NCBI GenBank assembly: GCA_001443495.1 | Contig: LDXR01000002.1 | Span: 315,306 to 379,305, forward strand | Direction: 5' to 3' | Source of the DNA: a candidate division NC10 bacterium CSP1-5 | GTDB taxonomy: Bacteria; Methylomirabilota; Methylomirabilia; Methylomirabilales; CSP1-5 | DNA: 64,000 bases | Part shown: positions 1-10,108 of the stretch, one piece after another | Position numbering within the stretch: the stretch's first letter is position 1 | Layout of the letters: each line of letters begins with the position of its first letter | Position numbers and translations under genes: made by a program | The notes under the pieces: generated by a model | The model's input: the letters and a program-made list of their open reading frames with translations, nothing else | What the model was told of the DNA's origin: nothing | Databases searched by the model: none

Positions 1-495
1 ACCTACCATTTGATTAAAGGCCTGACGGAGGAGGAGATCATTGACAAGTTGGTCCAGCGGTTCTTAAGGACGTTCAGCGGCGAGGACGAATTCCGGGCCC
101 GCAAGCTCGGAATGAATCGCTACAGGATCGTGACGCTCGCCTCCATTATTGAGAAAGAAGCGGTGGTAGATCAGGAAAAGCCCATCATCGCCGGGGTCTT
201 TTACAACCGCCTGCGGCGGGGGATGCGACTGCAGGCCGATCCCACCGTCCTCTATGGCAAGCGCAACGGGGGCCGGATTACCCGCCGCGACCTCCAGGCA
301 AAGCACCCCTATAACACGTACGTGCAGAACGGACTCCCCCCAGGGCCCATCGCCAGCCCCGGAGAAGCAGCCCTGAAGGCGGCGCTGTACCCGGCCCGGG
401 TGAGCTATCTCTACTTCGTCTCCAAGAATGATGGGACCCATCAGTTCTCCCGGACCCTGGAGGAACACCAGCAGGCTGTTCGCAAGTACCAGTAG
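1..495 (+). CDS. mltG: Endolytic transglycosylase MltG, C-terminal part (cut by window start)
   Basis: MltG is an inner-membrane lytic transglycosylase that cleaves nascent peptidoglycan strands and limits their length. The frame is open from base 1, so the 5' part with the membrane anchor and LysM-like domain lies outside the window. The visible part has the YceG core: the stretch around IIEKEA carries the family's catalytic Glu, followed by AGVFYNRLRRGMRLQADPTV, the Tyr-Asn-Thr-Tyr block and GLPPGPI.SPG. The C-terminus (YLYFVSKNDGTHQFS) is typical of the family, so the protein ends normally. The TPR lipoprotein gene begins 43 bases downstream on the same strand. Family assignment is sure; only the N-terminus is missing. 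Confidence 0.95.
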   Translation, partial: TYHLIKGLTEEEIIDKLVQRFLRTFSGEDEFRARKLGMNRYRIVTLASIIEKEAVVDQEKPIIAGVFYNRLRRGMRLQADPTVLYGKRNGGRITRRDLQAKHPYNTYVQNGLPPGPIASPGEAALKAALYPARVSYLYFVSKNDGTHQFSRTLEEHQQAVRKYQ

Positions 496-538
496 AGGAA
501 CATGGTGTCGAAGAAGCACAGCATCTGAGGAGGAAAGG

Positions 539-1296
539 ATGAGGATGGTTCGGGTCTTCCTGCGGACGGCTCCAATGGCCCTGCTCCTCGTGGCCTGTGT
601 CACCACACCTCCGCCTGAACAACCGCCGGCATCGGCGGCCACCTACTATGAGCTGGGGAGGGCGTATTTCGAGGGGGGCAATTTTCGCCTAGCCATCCCG
701 GAGTTTTCCAAGGCGGTGGAGCTCAAGCCTTCCGATCCCATCTATCGGTCTGACCTGGGCATGGCGTTCATGTTTAACCGAAACCTCGACGAGGCGATCA
801 AGCAGTTCGAAGAAGCGATCACGCTTGACAAACGATATACGCCGGCCAAGAACAATCTGGCCAGTGCCTATATGCTGAAAGGCGATCTGGAAAAGGCGCG
901 AATCCTCCTCACGGAGGTGCTCAACGATCCCTTGTATCCTACACCCCATTTTGCCTATTTCAATCTGGCCAAAATCTATGAGCGCCAGGGAAAGATCGAT
1001 CAGGCGGTTGAGCATTATAAGTTTGCCCTGGACGTTCAACGCGACTATGCGGACGCCCACAACAACTTGGGATTCCTGTATCTGCAGCAGGGTAAGACGG
1101 ACCTCGCCATTTCGGCGTTTGGCGAGGCGACCCGCTTGAGCCCCAAGGTGCCGGTCTATCACCGAAACCTGGGGATTGCGTACACTGAGGCCGGCAGGCG
1201 TCGCGAGGCCCGCAAGGCGTTTGAGAGGGTGCTCGAGCTGGAATCCACTGGGCCCTCGGCGGAGTATGCCCGAAAGGCCCTGGACGAGCTGAAGCG

Positions 1297-1300
<4 letters not shown>
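539..1300 (+). CDS. TPR-repeat lipoprotein (PilF/PilW-like)
   Basis: A predicted 253-residue lipoprotein. The chosen ATG follows a GAGGAGGAAAGG ribosome site and gives a short signal peptide ending in a lipobox (LLLVAC, Cys about residue 18); a longer frame upstream would bury this signal inside the mltG gene. After a Pro-rich linker come five to six tetratricopeptide repeats (about residues 35-250), with repeated patterns such as NNLASAYMLKGDLEKA, FNLAKIYERQGKIDQA and NNLGFLYLQQGKTDLA. TPR lipoproteins of this size often act as pilotins for type IV pili or as envelope assembly scaffolds; no pilus genes are visible here, so the partner is unknown. It overlaps rlmN by four bases (ATGA), which suggests translational coupling. 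Confidence 0.85.
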
Positions 1301-2471
<1,171 letters not shown>

Positions 2472-2490
2472 AAAAGACCACGCACTCATC

Positions 2491-2523
2491 AAGGGGGTGA
2501 CTTCGGTCACCCCCTTTATCTTT
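2491..2523 (+). terminator. Rho-independent terminator after the initiator tRNA
   Basis: A perfect 9-bp stem GGGGGTGAC/GTCACCCCC closes a TTCG tetraloop, extended by flanking AA/TT and followed by a T-rich tail (TTTATCTTT). It lies 20 bases past the tRNA CCA end and would end the mltG-TPR-rlmN-tRNA transcript. Confidence 0.9.
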
Positions 2524-2556
2524 CGGCAAGCCAGCCGCCGCAATCCTCTGGTCGGC

Positions 2557-2865
2557 TCAGGTGTCCGGGGAGCTTTTGTCGGGAACAGCAGGGGGGCGTC
2601 GGATCTTTTTCCGTCGGTCGAGTACCTCGGCGAGAATAGGCAAGAGCACCGAGCCGCCCGGGAGCAGGAAGATGATCAGGGCCGGGACGAGCATGGCGAT
2701 GTGCTTCAGATGGACCCGAATCTCGCGGATTTCGTCCCTCGTCCATTTCTCGCCCGTGTTGCGGTTCTTCATCAAGAGCCGCATCAGATCCTTGACGGCG
2801 AGCACCTGGGAAAGAATAAGCTCTTTGTTCGTCGCGATCAGTCTCTTCAGGAATCTCTTTATCAT
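2557..2865 (-). CDS. Small LETM1-like membrane protein
   Basis: A 102-residue protein with a charged N-terminus rich in Lys/Arg, an amphipathic middle (EIREIRVHLKHIAMLVPA), one hydrophobic segment (about residues 59-81, MLVPALIIFLLPGGSVLLPIL) and the closing AEVLDRRKK. The HLKH...VPALIIFLLPGGSVLLPILAEVLDRR pattern resembles the core helix of LETM1-domain proteins, which occur in bacteria as short single-helix forms. Start ATG has an AGGGA about seven bases upstream. It lies 18 bases downstream of the phosphatase gene on the same strand, so the two are probably cotranscribed. Function in bacteria is not known. Confidence 0.65.
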   Translation of the reverse strand: MIKRFLKRLIATNKELILSQVLAVKDLMRLLMKNRNTGEKWTRDEIREIRVHLKHIAMLVPALIIFLLPGGSVLLPILAEVLDRRKKIRRPPAVPDKSSPDT

Positions 2866-2883
2866 CCGATTCCCTGATCCGGT

Positions 2884-3678
2884 TCAGACTGTGGTGTCTT
2901 GAGCCTCGCTGCGCAGCACGTTGATCACCGCGTTGAAGAGCAGACCGTTGGTTGAGATTGCGTTGCCGCCACGTACGGTCCGCACGCCGCTCCAGTCCGA
3001 GAATCGTCCGCCGGCCTCCTCCAGTATGGGCAGGAGCGCGCAGGCATCCCACTCGCTCATGATGGGATCGAGCATGATGTCCGCGCGCCCGGTCGCCACG
3101 AGGGCATGCCCGTAGCAATCGCCCCACGTCCGCTCGAACTTCACCCGCGCCCGCAGTCGGTCAAACGCCGCCCGGAGTCCCGCATCCTCGAAGAGACGGG
3201 TATCCGTCGTGAGGAGGGTCGCGTCCTCCAAGCGACCCACCGAGGAGACCCGGGCGCGCTTGCCGTTCCACCACGCCCCACCGCCCGCCCGCGCCCAGAC
3301 CGTCTCCCTGAGGGCGGGAAAGTGAACTACGCCCACGATCGGCTCCCTGTTCTTTTCCACGCCAACCATCACGCCCCAAAGGGGCACGCCGCGGATGAAC
3401 GACTGGGTGCCGTCGATCGGGTCGAGGGTCCATCGATATGGCGCATCCTCGCGCGCCGGACCGAACTCTTCACCGAGGATCCCATGGCTCGGGAAGCGTT
3501 CCTCGATTCGGGACCGCAACAGTTTTTCGGCCTCCCGGTCCGCGACGGTCACAGGAGTCTGGTCGGATTTCCACTCCACGTGGACATCGCGCTCGAAATA
3601 CCGCAGCGCGACCTCGCCTGCCTCGCGGGCGGCGGCGAGGGCCAGCTCCAGAAGCTCGTCAAGTGTCGGCGTGTGCAT
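2884..3678 (-). CDS. Inositol-monophosphatase family phosphatase (HisN-like)
   Basis: A Mg2+-dependent phosphatase of the IMPase superfamily, 264 aa. The metal sites are visible: GEEFG near residue 75, LDPIDGTQSFIRG near residue 90 (the DPxDGT motif), and SEWDACALLPILEEAGG near residue 210 (the WD motif). The sequence style, in particular TQSFIRGVPLWGVMVG, is closer to HisN-type histidinol-phosphate phosphatases than to SuhB or CysQ, so histidinol phosphatase is the best guess, but no his genes are adjacent. Start ATG at the 3' end of the interval is the first in frame. Downstream of it lies the LETM1-like gene. Confidence 0.85.
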   Translation of the reverse strand: MHTPTLDELLELALAAAREAGEVALRYFERDVHVEWKSDQTPVTVADREAEKLLRSRIEERFPSHGILGEEFGPAREDAPYRWTLDPIDGTQSFIRGVPLWGVMVGVEKNREPIVGVVHFPALRETVWARAGGGAWWNGKRARVSSVGRLEDATLLTTDTRLFEDAGLRAAFDRLRARVKFERTWGDCYGHALVATGRADIMLDPIMSEWDACALLPILEEAGGRFSDWSGVRTVRGGNAISTNGLLFNAVINVLRSEAQDTTV

Positions 3679-3898
3679 TGTTCTGCTTGCTCACCACTCC
3701 GTGTTCCGGCTAGTCTATCATGGTCTGGCGGTCTGACGCGGCCCCTTGCCCTTCTCTGAGGTGCTTACGGCGCCCCTCGATACCGTGGGCAAGATGGGCT
3801 ACTGGGACTGGCGCCCCCTGAACCCTTCGGGTATAGTAGGACATCTAAGAAGGGGAGGGTACGCCGTCGCAGCGACGGGCCCCAAGGAGGCGTGGCCG

Positions 3899-4528
3899 AT
3901 GAAAGCGTATACACTATCGCGTTTCTTCGTGACAGGGGGGCTCCTTGTCATGAGCCTGGTGAGCACTGCGGTCGCCGCGGAGCACGGGGCGGGGGGTGAG
4001 GAACGCGCCATCGCGACGTTTGCCGGTGGCTGCTTCTGGTGCATGGAGCCCCCGTTCGATGAGCTGGAGGGGGTCATCTCGACGACCTCTGGCTACACCG
4101 GCGGGCACAAGAAAGATCCGACGTACAAGGAGGTGTCGGCGGGTGGCACCGGGCATACCGAAGCCGTGCAGATCGTCTACAATCCGAAGAGGATCAGCTA
4201 CGCGAAGTTGCTGGAGGTCTTCTGGCGCAATATCGATCCGCTGACCAAGGACGCACAATTCTGCGACAAGGGCAGCCAGTATCGCTCGGGGATCTTTTAC
4301 CACGACGGAGAGCAGAGGCGCCTGGCCGAGCAGTCAAAACAGGCGCTCGAAGGGTCGAAGCGATTTCGCCAGTCCATCGTCACCGAAATTACGGCCGCCT
4401 CGGAGTTTTACGCCGCCGAGGAGTACCACCAGGATTATTACCAGAAGAATTCCCTTCGATATAAGTTCTACCGCTTCGGCTGTGGCCGAGACCAGCGGCT
4501 CAAAGACCTCTGGGGTCAGCCTAAATAA
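3899..4528 (+). CDS. msrA: Peptide-methionine (S)-S-oxide reductase MsrA, exported form
   Basis: Reduces the S-epimer of methionine sulfoxide in proteins. The active-site motif GGCFWCMEPPF is at about residues 44-54, followed by GVISTTSGYTGG, GGTGHTEAV and the HxDYYxKN-type tail (YHQDYYQKNSLRYKFY). The chosen ATG has AAGGAGG ten bases upstream and gives a signal peptide (SRFFVTGGLLVMSLVSTAVAA), so this enzyme is predicted to work in the periplasm. A longer frame from 3746 lacks a ribosome site. 209 aa fits exported MsrA. The next gene follows after 30 bases and also encodes an exported protein. Confidence 0.95.
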   Translation: MKAYTLSRFFVTGGLLVMSLVSTAVAAEHGAGGEERAIATFAGGCFWCMEPPFDELEGVISTTSGYTGGHKKDPTYKEVSAGGTGHTEAVQIVYNPKRISYAKLLEVFWRNIDPLTKDAQFCDKGSQYRSGIFYHDGEQRRLAEQSKQALEGSKRFRQSIVTEITAASEFYAAEEYHQDYYQKNSLRYKFYRFGCGRDQRLKDLWGQPK

Positions 4529-4558
4529 AAAAACGTCGTAGAAGGAGGAGGGTGATCC

Positions 4559-5710
4559 ATGAAACGGCGGACACTCTTGCTTATCGGAAGCCTCGTGGTG
4601 GCGAGTGGACTTCCCTCGATGCTGCACGCCGAGATCCTGGCGATGCTGAATTACGAGACCAAGCGCGAGCAGACGATCCGGCGTGAGGGGATCGCCATCA
4701 TCGACGTGGATCCGAAATCCGAGCAGTTCGGCCAGATCGTGATGGACATCCCGTTGCCACCCGACGTGGTCGCCCATCACATCTTTTACAACCAGGATAC
4801 GAGCAAGGCCTACGTGACGGCACTGGGGCAGAGCGTCCTGTACGTCATGGACATGAAGAGATTTCCGTATCGGATGAAGAAGGTCCCAGTCCCCGAATGC
4901 AAGGTGGGGGAGGATGTGGTCTTCTCCGGTGACAAGAAGACCTGGTACCTCACGTGCATGGGGTCCCAGAACGTCATCGTCGGCGACGCCACCGCTGACC
5001 GTCCCATCAAGGCGATTCCCCTCCCCGGTACGCACCCGCACGGGATCGCCATCCACGACGGTATCGATCGCCTTCTCGTGACCAGCACGGTGCACCCTCC
5101 CGACCTCGGCAATCCGGGCGAGACGGTGACGGTCATCGAGGCGAGTAGCGGTAAGGTGCTTTCGAGCCACACGGTCTCGAACAAGCCATCGCCGTCCGGC
5201 GAAGCTCCGGTGGAGATCCTGTTTGTTCCTGGCTCGAACCCGCCAGTGGCCTACATCGCGAACATGTTCGGCGGGACGCTGTGGGCGGCGGTTTGGGCTC
5301 CGGCGAAGAAGGCGTTCGAGTTCAGCCAGGCCTTCGACTTCACGCCGATCGGCAGCGGGGTGCCGCTCGAGATGTACTTCAACAAGAAGGGCGACCGTTT
5401 CTACGTGACCACGGCCAAGCCCGGCCATTTCCACATCTTTGATATCAGCCAGGATCCGAGGAAGCCCAAGCTGCTCAAGACGATCCCTGCTGCGGCTGGG
5501 GCTCATCACGTGGCCTTCACCCTGGATGAGCGGTACGCCTTCGTGCAGAACAGTCTCCTGAACCTCCCAGGCATGAGTGACGGTTCCGTCACGGTGATAG
5601 ATCTGGTCAAGGAAGAACTGGTGGCGAGCGTGGACACGTTGAAGAATCAGGGCTTCAATCCCAACTGCATCGTCCTGTTGCCCGAATGGAATTATCCCGC
5701 CGGCCACTGA
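4559..5710 (+). CDS. Exported YVTN-type beta-propeller protein
   Basis: A 383-residue protein with a signal peptide (KRRTLLLIGSLVVASGLPSMLHA) and repeated beta-propeller blades, for example AIIDVDP, VLYVMDM, TVTVIEASSGKVLSS, DRFYVTTAKPGHFHIFDIS and GSVTVIDLVKEELVASV. This resembles the YncE/YVTN and cytochrome-d1-like seven-bladed propellers found in the periplasm, though no haem motif (CxxCH) is seen. The ATG follows a GGAGGAGGG ribosome site. It sits directly behind msrA and may be cotranscribed. Substrate or partner unknown. Confidence 0.8.
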   Translation: MKRRTLLLIGSLVVASGLPSMLHAEILAMLNYETKREQTIRREGIAIIDVDPKSEQFGQIVMDIPLPPDVVAHHIFYNQDTSKAYVTALGQSVLYVMDMKRFPYRMKKVPVPECKVGEDVVFSGDKKTWYLTCMGSQNVIVGDATADRPIKAIPLPGTHPHGIAIHDGIDRLLVTSTVHPPDLGNPGETVTVIEASSGKVLSSHTVSNKPSPSGEAPVEILFVPGSNPPVAYIANMFGGTLWAAVWAPAKKAFEFSQAFDFTPIGSGVPLEMYFNKKGDRFYVTTAKPGHFHIFDISQDPRKPKLLKTIPAAAGAHHVAFTLDERYAFVQNSLLNLPGMSDGSVTVIDLVKEELVASVDTLKNQGFNPNCIVLLPEWNYPAGH

Positions 5711-5757
5711 GCACAGGGTGGTTCCACGAACGCCACGGTGTCACCTCTGTTGTTCTT

Positions 5758-6405
5758 TCATTCCGTGGGGGGGCGCTCCGCCCCATACTTTCCCGGAAAA
5801 TGGCAGGCCGCTATCTGCCAGAAGTCGGGGGAGCGCCATACAAATACGGGGTTATGTTCCGTATCCCTGAGTTCGACACCGATGAGATGCTTTGAGGTGC
5901 TGTCTTTCTCCAAGACAAACAATGCCGTTCCAAGGGTTTCCTCGCGCGACCCCCTGCTGAGGAGTGTCCGTTGAATATTTGGACAGCCGTCTTTCCTCAG
6001 CAAGCGCCCGTCCGCTTCGATAAACGTTACCCCGAATCCTTCTAGCTTCGCGTAGATCTCTTTCGGCATGCTGTCGCGGAAGTCCAGGGCGGCGCCCCCG
6101 ATCTTCGTGATCTCCGTCAGGACTGTCGCCGACCCCTCGGCCTTGAGGGTAAACTGTACCCGGTCCCCCCGCTTCAGCTCCTTCAGCAGATCGGGCGAGG
6201 CGACCCGGAAAGCCATCCTCATCGGGGGCATCAGGCCCGGGATCTCCTGGTGGTCGAGGGCGATCATCCCCTCCGACGGATCGAGGGCCAAGACAGTCCC
6301 CACCCCCTGAAACTCCTCACCGAACCCTTTCCCGATGGCCAGGAGGCAGAGACTGATGGCCAAGGCAGTTGTCAACATGCGGTTTCTGTACCGGGACCTG
6401 TTCAC
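5758..6405 (-). CDS. Exported CusF-like copper-binding domain protein
   Basis: A 215-residue protein with a signal peptide (about residues 1-29) and then a CusF-type OB-fold domain: GVGTVLALDPSEGMIALDHQEIPGLM followed by PPMRMAF. His in HQEIPGL and the Met pair in MRM match the copper(I) ligands of CusF-like proteins. A C-terminal extension (residues about 115-215) with Cys at CPNIQ and IAACHFPG has no family I recognise. The GTG start has GGAGG just upstream. It converges with the propeller gene. A role in periplasmic copper binding is likely, not shown. Confidence 0.75.
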   Translation of the reverse strand: MNRSRYRNRMLTTALAISLCLLAIGKGFGEEFQGVGTVLALDPSEGMIALDHQEIPGLMPPMRMAFRVASPDLLKELKRGDRVQFTLKAEGSATVLTEITKIGGAALDFRDSMPKEIYAKLEGFGVTFIEADGRLLRKDGCPNIQRTLLSRGSREETLGTALFVLEKDSTSKHLIGVELRDTEHNPVFVWRSPDFWQIAACHFPGKYGAERPPTE

Positions 6406-6645
6406 AGAGCCTCCTTAACCGAGCACTGCAAGGGGTTGCGCGTAATTTTTGAGCACTCACCGCCTCAGGCGCGGCAGGGGAACCCACGCCATGTGGTCAT
6501 TTGGACATCTTAATCGCGCTCTAAGATAGCGTCAAGCCTCTAGTGAAGCGTGGGCGACCCGAATTGGCCCGGGACTCACACGGTTCCTCCCTGCCTTCCC
6601 TCTCTAGGCATAAGTATTGCACCTTTACTCTGCGGGGTGACAAGG

Positions 6646-7584
6646 GTGAGGCAATTTCGTACAAGGGAAAGACCCTCGATCCCGCAGGGCGGAAGAGGAC
6701 GGAGGACGCTTACGGCGGGAGGGGCCAAGAATCGCTGCCTAGCGATCGCGATTCTGAGCGGAACGCTGATCGTCGGCCTCGTGCCGACCGCCTTTCCCGC
6801 TGACGCGCCATCGGCCGATCTGAGTCCACGCGTCGCGACCCTGCAGGCTGAAGTACCGGTAGCCTACGACCTGCCCGTCCTGCTCGCTACCTTGACCGAG
6901 TTGACCGGCTGGCCTGTCCTCGATTGGCCTCTCCCGAGGATCGTACAGCTTCAGCCCGAGGCCTTTCAGCAATTGACGCAGCTCAGCCGCCGCAGCGTCT
7001 TCGGCCTATACGTTCCCGAGACAAATCAGGTCTTCCTCAACCTCCACTGTCGATCCCAGTGGCCAGATGAACCGGAAGTATTCTGCCGCGCCACCCTCTT
7101 CCACGAGATGGTCCATTGGGGGCAGCACCATTCCGGGATCGACGAAATGCTCAGTGGGCCAGAGGAGGAGCAGCAGGCTCTTGAGTATGAGATCCATTAT
7201 GTCGAGACCAAGTTAGGATTCCCGGATCTATACCCACCAGCTCGCCCGAGCCTCGACGCACTTCCACCGCTGACGATGCCGCTCCGCCTCTCCCAGGGGC
7301 CTTGGCGGGTCTCGATCCAGGACGCGGCCGGTCAGCGCCAGTGGGTCTGGGTGGCGACCGGAACCTGGCTGCAGATGCCCGCCATGAAGCGCTATCACGG
7401 GCAGCTCGTCTATCATGATGCCCATTGGATCGGCGTGGAGATCTTCGAAGTTGATCGCTCGACGGAAAGGCATCTCGTTGAAGCGTGGTGGGATGCGGGC
7501 TATGTCCCCCAGACGGGCGGCAGCCTCGATGTCGTCTTCCCCGTCCATCCGACCTACCAGGGGCGCTGGGTGCGGTCCCGCTGA
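6646..7584 (+). CDS. Exported HExxH putative metalloprotease
   Basis: About 312 aa. A hydrophobic signal-like stretch (LAIAILSGTLIVGLVPTAFPA) begins roughly 30 codons after the chosen GTG. GTG codons at 6550 and 6637 are alternatives and none has a clear ribosome site, so the start is uncertain. The middle carries FHEMVHWGQHHSGID, an HExxH zinc-peptidase motif with further His residues, then EEEQQALEYEIHYVETKLGF, whose Glu residues could supply the third ligand. The C-terminal third (WVWVATGTWLQMP, WIGVEIFEVDRST) looks like a beta-rich domain. I do not recognise a named family. Confidence 0.6.
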   Translation: MRQFRTRERPSIPQGGRGRRTLTAGGAKNRCLAIAILSGTLIVGLVPTAFPADAPSADLSPRVATLQAEVPVAYDLPVLLATLTELTGWPVLDWPLPRIVQLQPEAFQQLTQLSRRSVFGLYVPETNQVFLNLHCRSQWPDEPEVFCRATLFHEMVHWGQHHSGIDEMLSGPEEEQQALEYEIHYVETKLGFPDLYPPARPSLDALPPLTMPLRLSQGPWRVSIQDAAGQRQWVWVATGTWLQMPAMKRYHGQLVYHDAHWIGVEIFEVDRSTERHLVEAWWDAGYVPQTGGSLDVVFPVHPTYQGRWVRSR

Positions 7585-7605
7585 GGGCGGAAGGCAACGC
7601 CTGCC

Positions 7606-8076
7606 TTACTCCGGAATCTCGACGACGCGCTCAGTGACAACCGAAGCGGGATCATCGGGATCCGTAAGGACGGTAAAGGAGATCCTCCGCCAATCCGCAG
7701 AGAGCTTGTTCACCAGTAACCTGCTCCCGGCTACCCAGTCCCCTTTTTCTGTCTGGACCTCGAACGTGTAGGGGCCGCCCGGCGTCTCCTGGCATCCCCG
7801 GGCAATGGGACGGGGGTGATCCTTCTTGGCCATCCAATTTTCGGGGGAGGTAATCCAATATCCAACGCGTGGGGAGTTGTCGGGGAACAGCGGATCCCGA
7901 GCGATAATCCGGAGGAGGTGACCCCGAAAGGATTCGACATAGGTCACCACCCAGGCGTGGACTTCGGCGCATGTCCCGCCGGCGTGGGCCGCCTCGAGGC
8001 GTTTAGCCCCTGGGCCGATACTCAGTCCCGCCGCAAGGATGAGCCCGATGGGAAGAAGCAACCTCGGAGTCCGCAT
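7606..8076 (-). CDS. Exported protein of unknown function
   Basis: 156 aa with a clear signal peptide (LLLPIGLILAAGLSIGPGA). The mature part has two Cys (GTCAEVHAWV and ARGCQETPGG) that could form a disulfide, and a beta-rich pattern with many Trp and Pro. ATG is preceded by GGAAGGAGC. It converges with the HExxH protein gene with 21 bases between stops. No recognised domain. Confidence 0.6.
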   Translation of the reverse strand: MRTPRLLLPIGLILAAGLSIGPGAKRLEAAHAGGTCAEVHAWVVTYVESFRGHLLRIIARDPLFPDNSPRVGYWITSPENWMAKKDHPRPIARGCQETPGGPYTFEVQTEKGDWVAGSRLLVNKLSADWRRISFTVLTDPDDPASVVTERVVEIPE

Positions 8077-8158
8077 TGCACGCTCCTTCCTGACCGGTCA
8101 ACCTCCAGCGTAGCAGTGATTGGTCAATCGCGCGATGGCCCGGATGCATCTCCTAGAG

Positions 8159-8704
8159 TCAGAGGAGCGACATATGTCGTGGGATATCTTGCTCCAGGAG
8201 CCGCCTCATTGTGGCCATCTCCTCCGGGGGCAGAACTTCGGAGAGCTGGTGGAGGCGGAGGGGTTCACGGTCGGATACGAGCTTTACTTCGAGGACGTCG
8301 GCCAGGTAGAAGAGATGGGCACCGGCATCTAGGGCCGCCCGGACTTGACACTCCAAATGGCCTACCACCCCGGGGAGGAGGGGGCTTCCCGTCACCCCGT
8401 GCTCAAAGGGGACGGTCGCGAATTTGTCCACGTCCCGCCCCGACCGGAATCCGAAGTGGGGGACCCATGGCCATTGATCCTCCCCGAGCAGGTTCAGCGC
8501 AAACTTCCTGCTGGCCTCGATCAGCTCCCGCGTGTACGTCATCCGGCCGACGCCAACAAGGAGGCGGGGGACCTGCGGGACGATGGTCGCGGGCATCACC
8601 CAGCTCACGATCTGGCCGTTGCGCCGGCCCCCGTCGGCTGCAGTGAGGACGAAGACTTCGAAATCCATCTTGTCGAGCACGGCGGAAATGCAAGCCTGGT
8701 CCAT
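8159..8704 (-). CDS. Flavin reductase-like FMN-binding protein
   Basis: 181 aa with the flavin-reductase-like split-barrel fold: FEVFVLTAADGGRRNGQIVSWV at the start, RLLVGVGRMTYTRELI, KFALNLLGEDQW, and the closing HLFYLADVLEVKLVSDREPL. Such proteins bind FMN and either supply reduced flavin to monooxygenases or act as oxidoreductases themselves. The ATG at 8704 has GAGGGG upstream; a longer frame to 8764 adds an Arg-rich stretch unlike the family. No monooxygenase gene adjoins it. It could be a reductant source for the luciferase-like enzymes at 41-43 kb, but that is speculation. Confidence 0.8.
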   Translation of the reverse strand: MDQACISAVLDKMDFEVFVLTAADGGRRNGQIVSWVMPATIVPQVPRLLVGVGRMTYTRELIEASRKFALNLLGEDQWPWVPHFGFRSGRDVDKFATVPFEHGVTGSPLLPGVVGHLECQVRAALDAGAHLFYLADVLEVKLVSDREPLRLHQLSEVLPPEEMATMRRLLEQDIPRHMSLL

Positions 8705-8933
8705 GGATTCCCCTCGCTCCGCTCCACGACGCACCCGAAGCGGCTCGCGCTGCGTTCGCCCCATTATACACGCGGCCGCTCACTCTGGGGAGCGTCGTCG
8801 GCAGCAGGCTCAGATTGCAAGGGGAGTGTCAGGAGATACTGAGGATCAAGATCCCGCTCGCGGCCATAGGGCAGTCCCATCACCGCAAGATGATCAGGGG
8901 TGGGTGCGATGTAGGTCCCGAACAGCCGGGTCC

Positions 8934-10046
8934 TTACTGCCGCTCCGCTCTTTGCGGGGCCAACCCTCGGACGACCTCGGTCTCCGGGACCTCGGCGTAG
9001 CGAAAGCGGGTCTTTGCCCCCTCGAACTGCCTTCCCACCACCTCCACGTGGGGGTAGATAAAGTAGTTGAGCGGACCGGTGGTGTGGCCTTCGCCCAGCT
9101 CAAGGTCGCGCCCAATGGTGAACTGGATCCGATCCGCCGGATAGGTGCCGAAATAGAGGTCCCGGCGCTCCGGGTGTTTATCCGCTTCGGAGGCATCGAT
9201 CGGGAACCAGCCTACCCCGGGCAGGTGAAACTCCGTCCAGCAGTGGTAGCCGGCAATGGTGCCGGCGGGTTGGTCCTCCGGGATGGAGAACCCAATCTCG
9301 AACCGCGCCGGAATCCCTTCCGCACGGGCGAGGGAGATGAACAGGGCATGATAGTCGGTACAGTTGCCGTACCGCGCGGTGCAGGCCCAGAAGGTATCGC
9401 CGTTGCCCCAGCCGGTCCCGACCTTCTTGTACTCCATCGTGTCGATCACATAGTCATAGATGGCCCGCGCCCGCCCGAGCGGCGTGGGATCGCTCTTCGG
9501 AATGTCGGCCCGAACCTGGTCGATGAGGGGACCGGAGATCGGCACCCGCCGGTCTGGCCCGAGAAACAGCGCCAGCTCTTCCCGCTCCTTCGGGGTGTAT
9601 TCATTTACGGTTGAGGCGAGCCGTTGTTGCTGAAACACCCGGCGCCGTACCAAGTACTCCACCGTCACGGTGATGGGTTTGCCGTTGGAGCGGTCGAGGT
9701 GACCGTGCCAGAAGCGGTTACCATAGCGGCTCTCCGTTTTTTCCTGGCCGGGGATGCTCGCCTGCAGAGTTCGGCGGAGGATGTCCTGATGGGCATCGGA
9801 GGCAGCCAGGGGCACGAAGACATCGATGGGGCCGATACCGGGTGGCGGCGATGGAATCTCCACGTCGTAGGTGAAGGTGAAGGCGCGGACCCCTTGGCCC
9901 GCGTCGTAGACGACACGAGCTTCTGGCACCCCACACGTCCCTCCCGCACTCTCGGCGATGACGGCGCCCGCGGTCAGGGCCAGGGCCGCCGGCATCGCGA
10001 GCAAACATGTAAACACTCCTCGCCTCCCCTGGGGAATGCCTGGCAT
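8934..10046 (-). CDS. Exported transglutaminase-like protein
   Basis: 370 aa with a signal peptide (CLLAMPAALALTAGAVIAES). An N-terminal beta domain is followed by a transglutaminase-like papain-fold core: ARAIYDYVIDTMEYKK, then catalytic Cys in GNCTDYHALFISLARAEGIPAR, His in GYHCWTEFHLPG and Asp in WFPIDASEADKHP. This gives the Cys-His-Asp triad of microbial transglutaminase/protease-like proteins. The ATG at 10046 has GAGGAGAAGC upstream and is preferred over 10112. It follows the tandem-domain secreted protein on the same strand and may be cotranscribed. Function unknown; it may act on envelope proteins or peptidoglycan. Confidence 0.85.
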   Translation of the reverse strand: MPGIPQGRRGVFTCLLAMPAALALTAGAVIAESAGGTCGVPEARVVYDAGQGVRAFTFTYDVEIPSPPPGIGPIDVFVPLAASDAHQDILRRTLQASIPGQEKTESRYGNRFWHGHLDRSNGKPITVTVEYLVRRRVFQQQRLASTVNEYTPKEREELALFLGPDRRVPISGPLIDQVRADIPKSDPTPLGRARAIYDYVIDTMEYKKVGTGWGNGDTFWACTARYGNCTDYHALFISLARAEGIPARFEIGFSIPEDQPAGTIAGYHCWTEFHLPGVGWFPIDASEADKHPERRDLYFGTYPADRIQFTIGRDLELGEGHTTGPLNYFIYPHVEVVGRQFEGAKTRFRYAEVPETEVVRGLAPQRAERQ

Positions 10047-10108
10047 TGCTGCTTCTCCTCGCTGACGGTTGGGGATCGTAGCTTTCAGCCGATCCTCGTG
10101 ACCAGCGG

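Noticed and set aside
4334-5707. 457-codon ORF on the minus strand
   Set aside because: It is antisense to msrA and the YVTN propeller gene, both with clear families and ribosome sites; the reading frame is open because of GC-rich codons.
8763-8880. TATAAT on the minus strand and a 38-codon ORF between the transglutaminase-like and flavin reductase genes
   Set aside because: No matching -35 at 16-18 bases, and the short ORF has no ribosome site or recognisable sequence.
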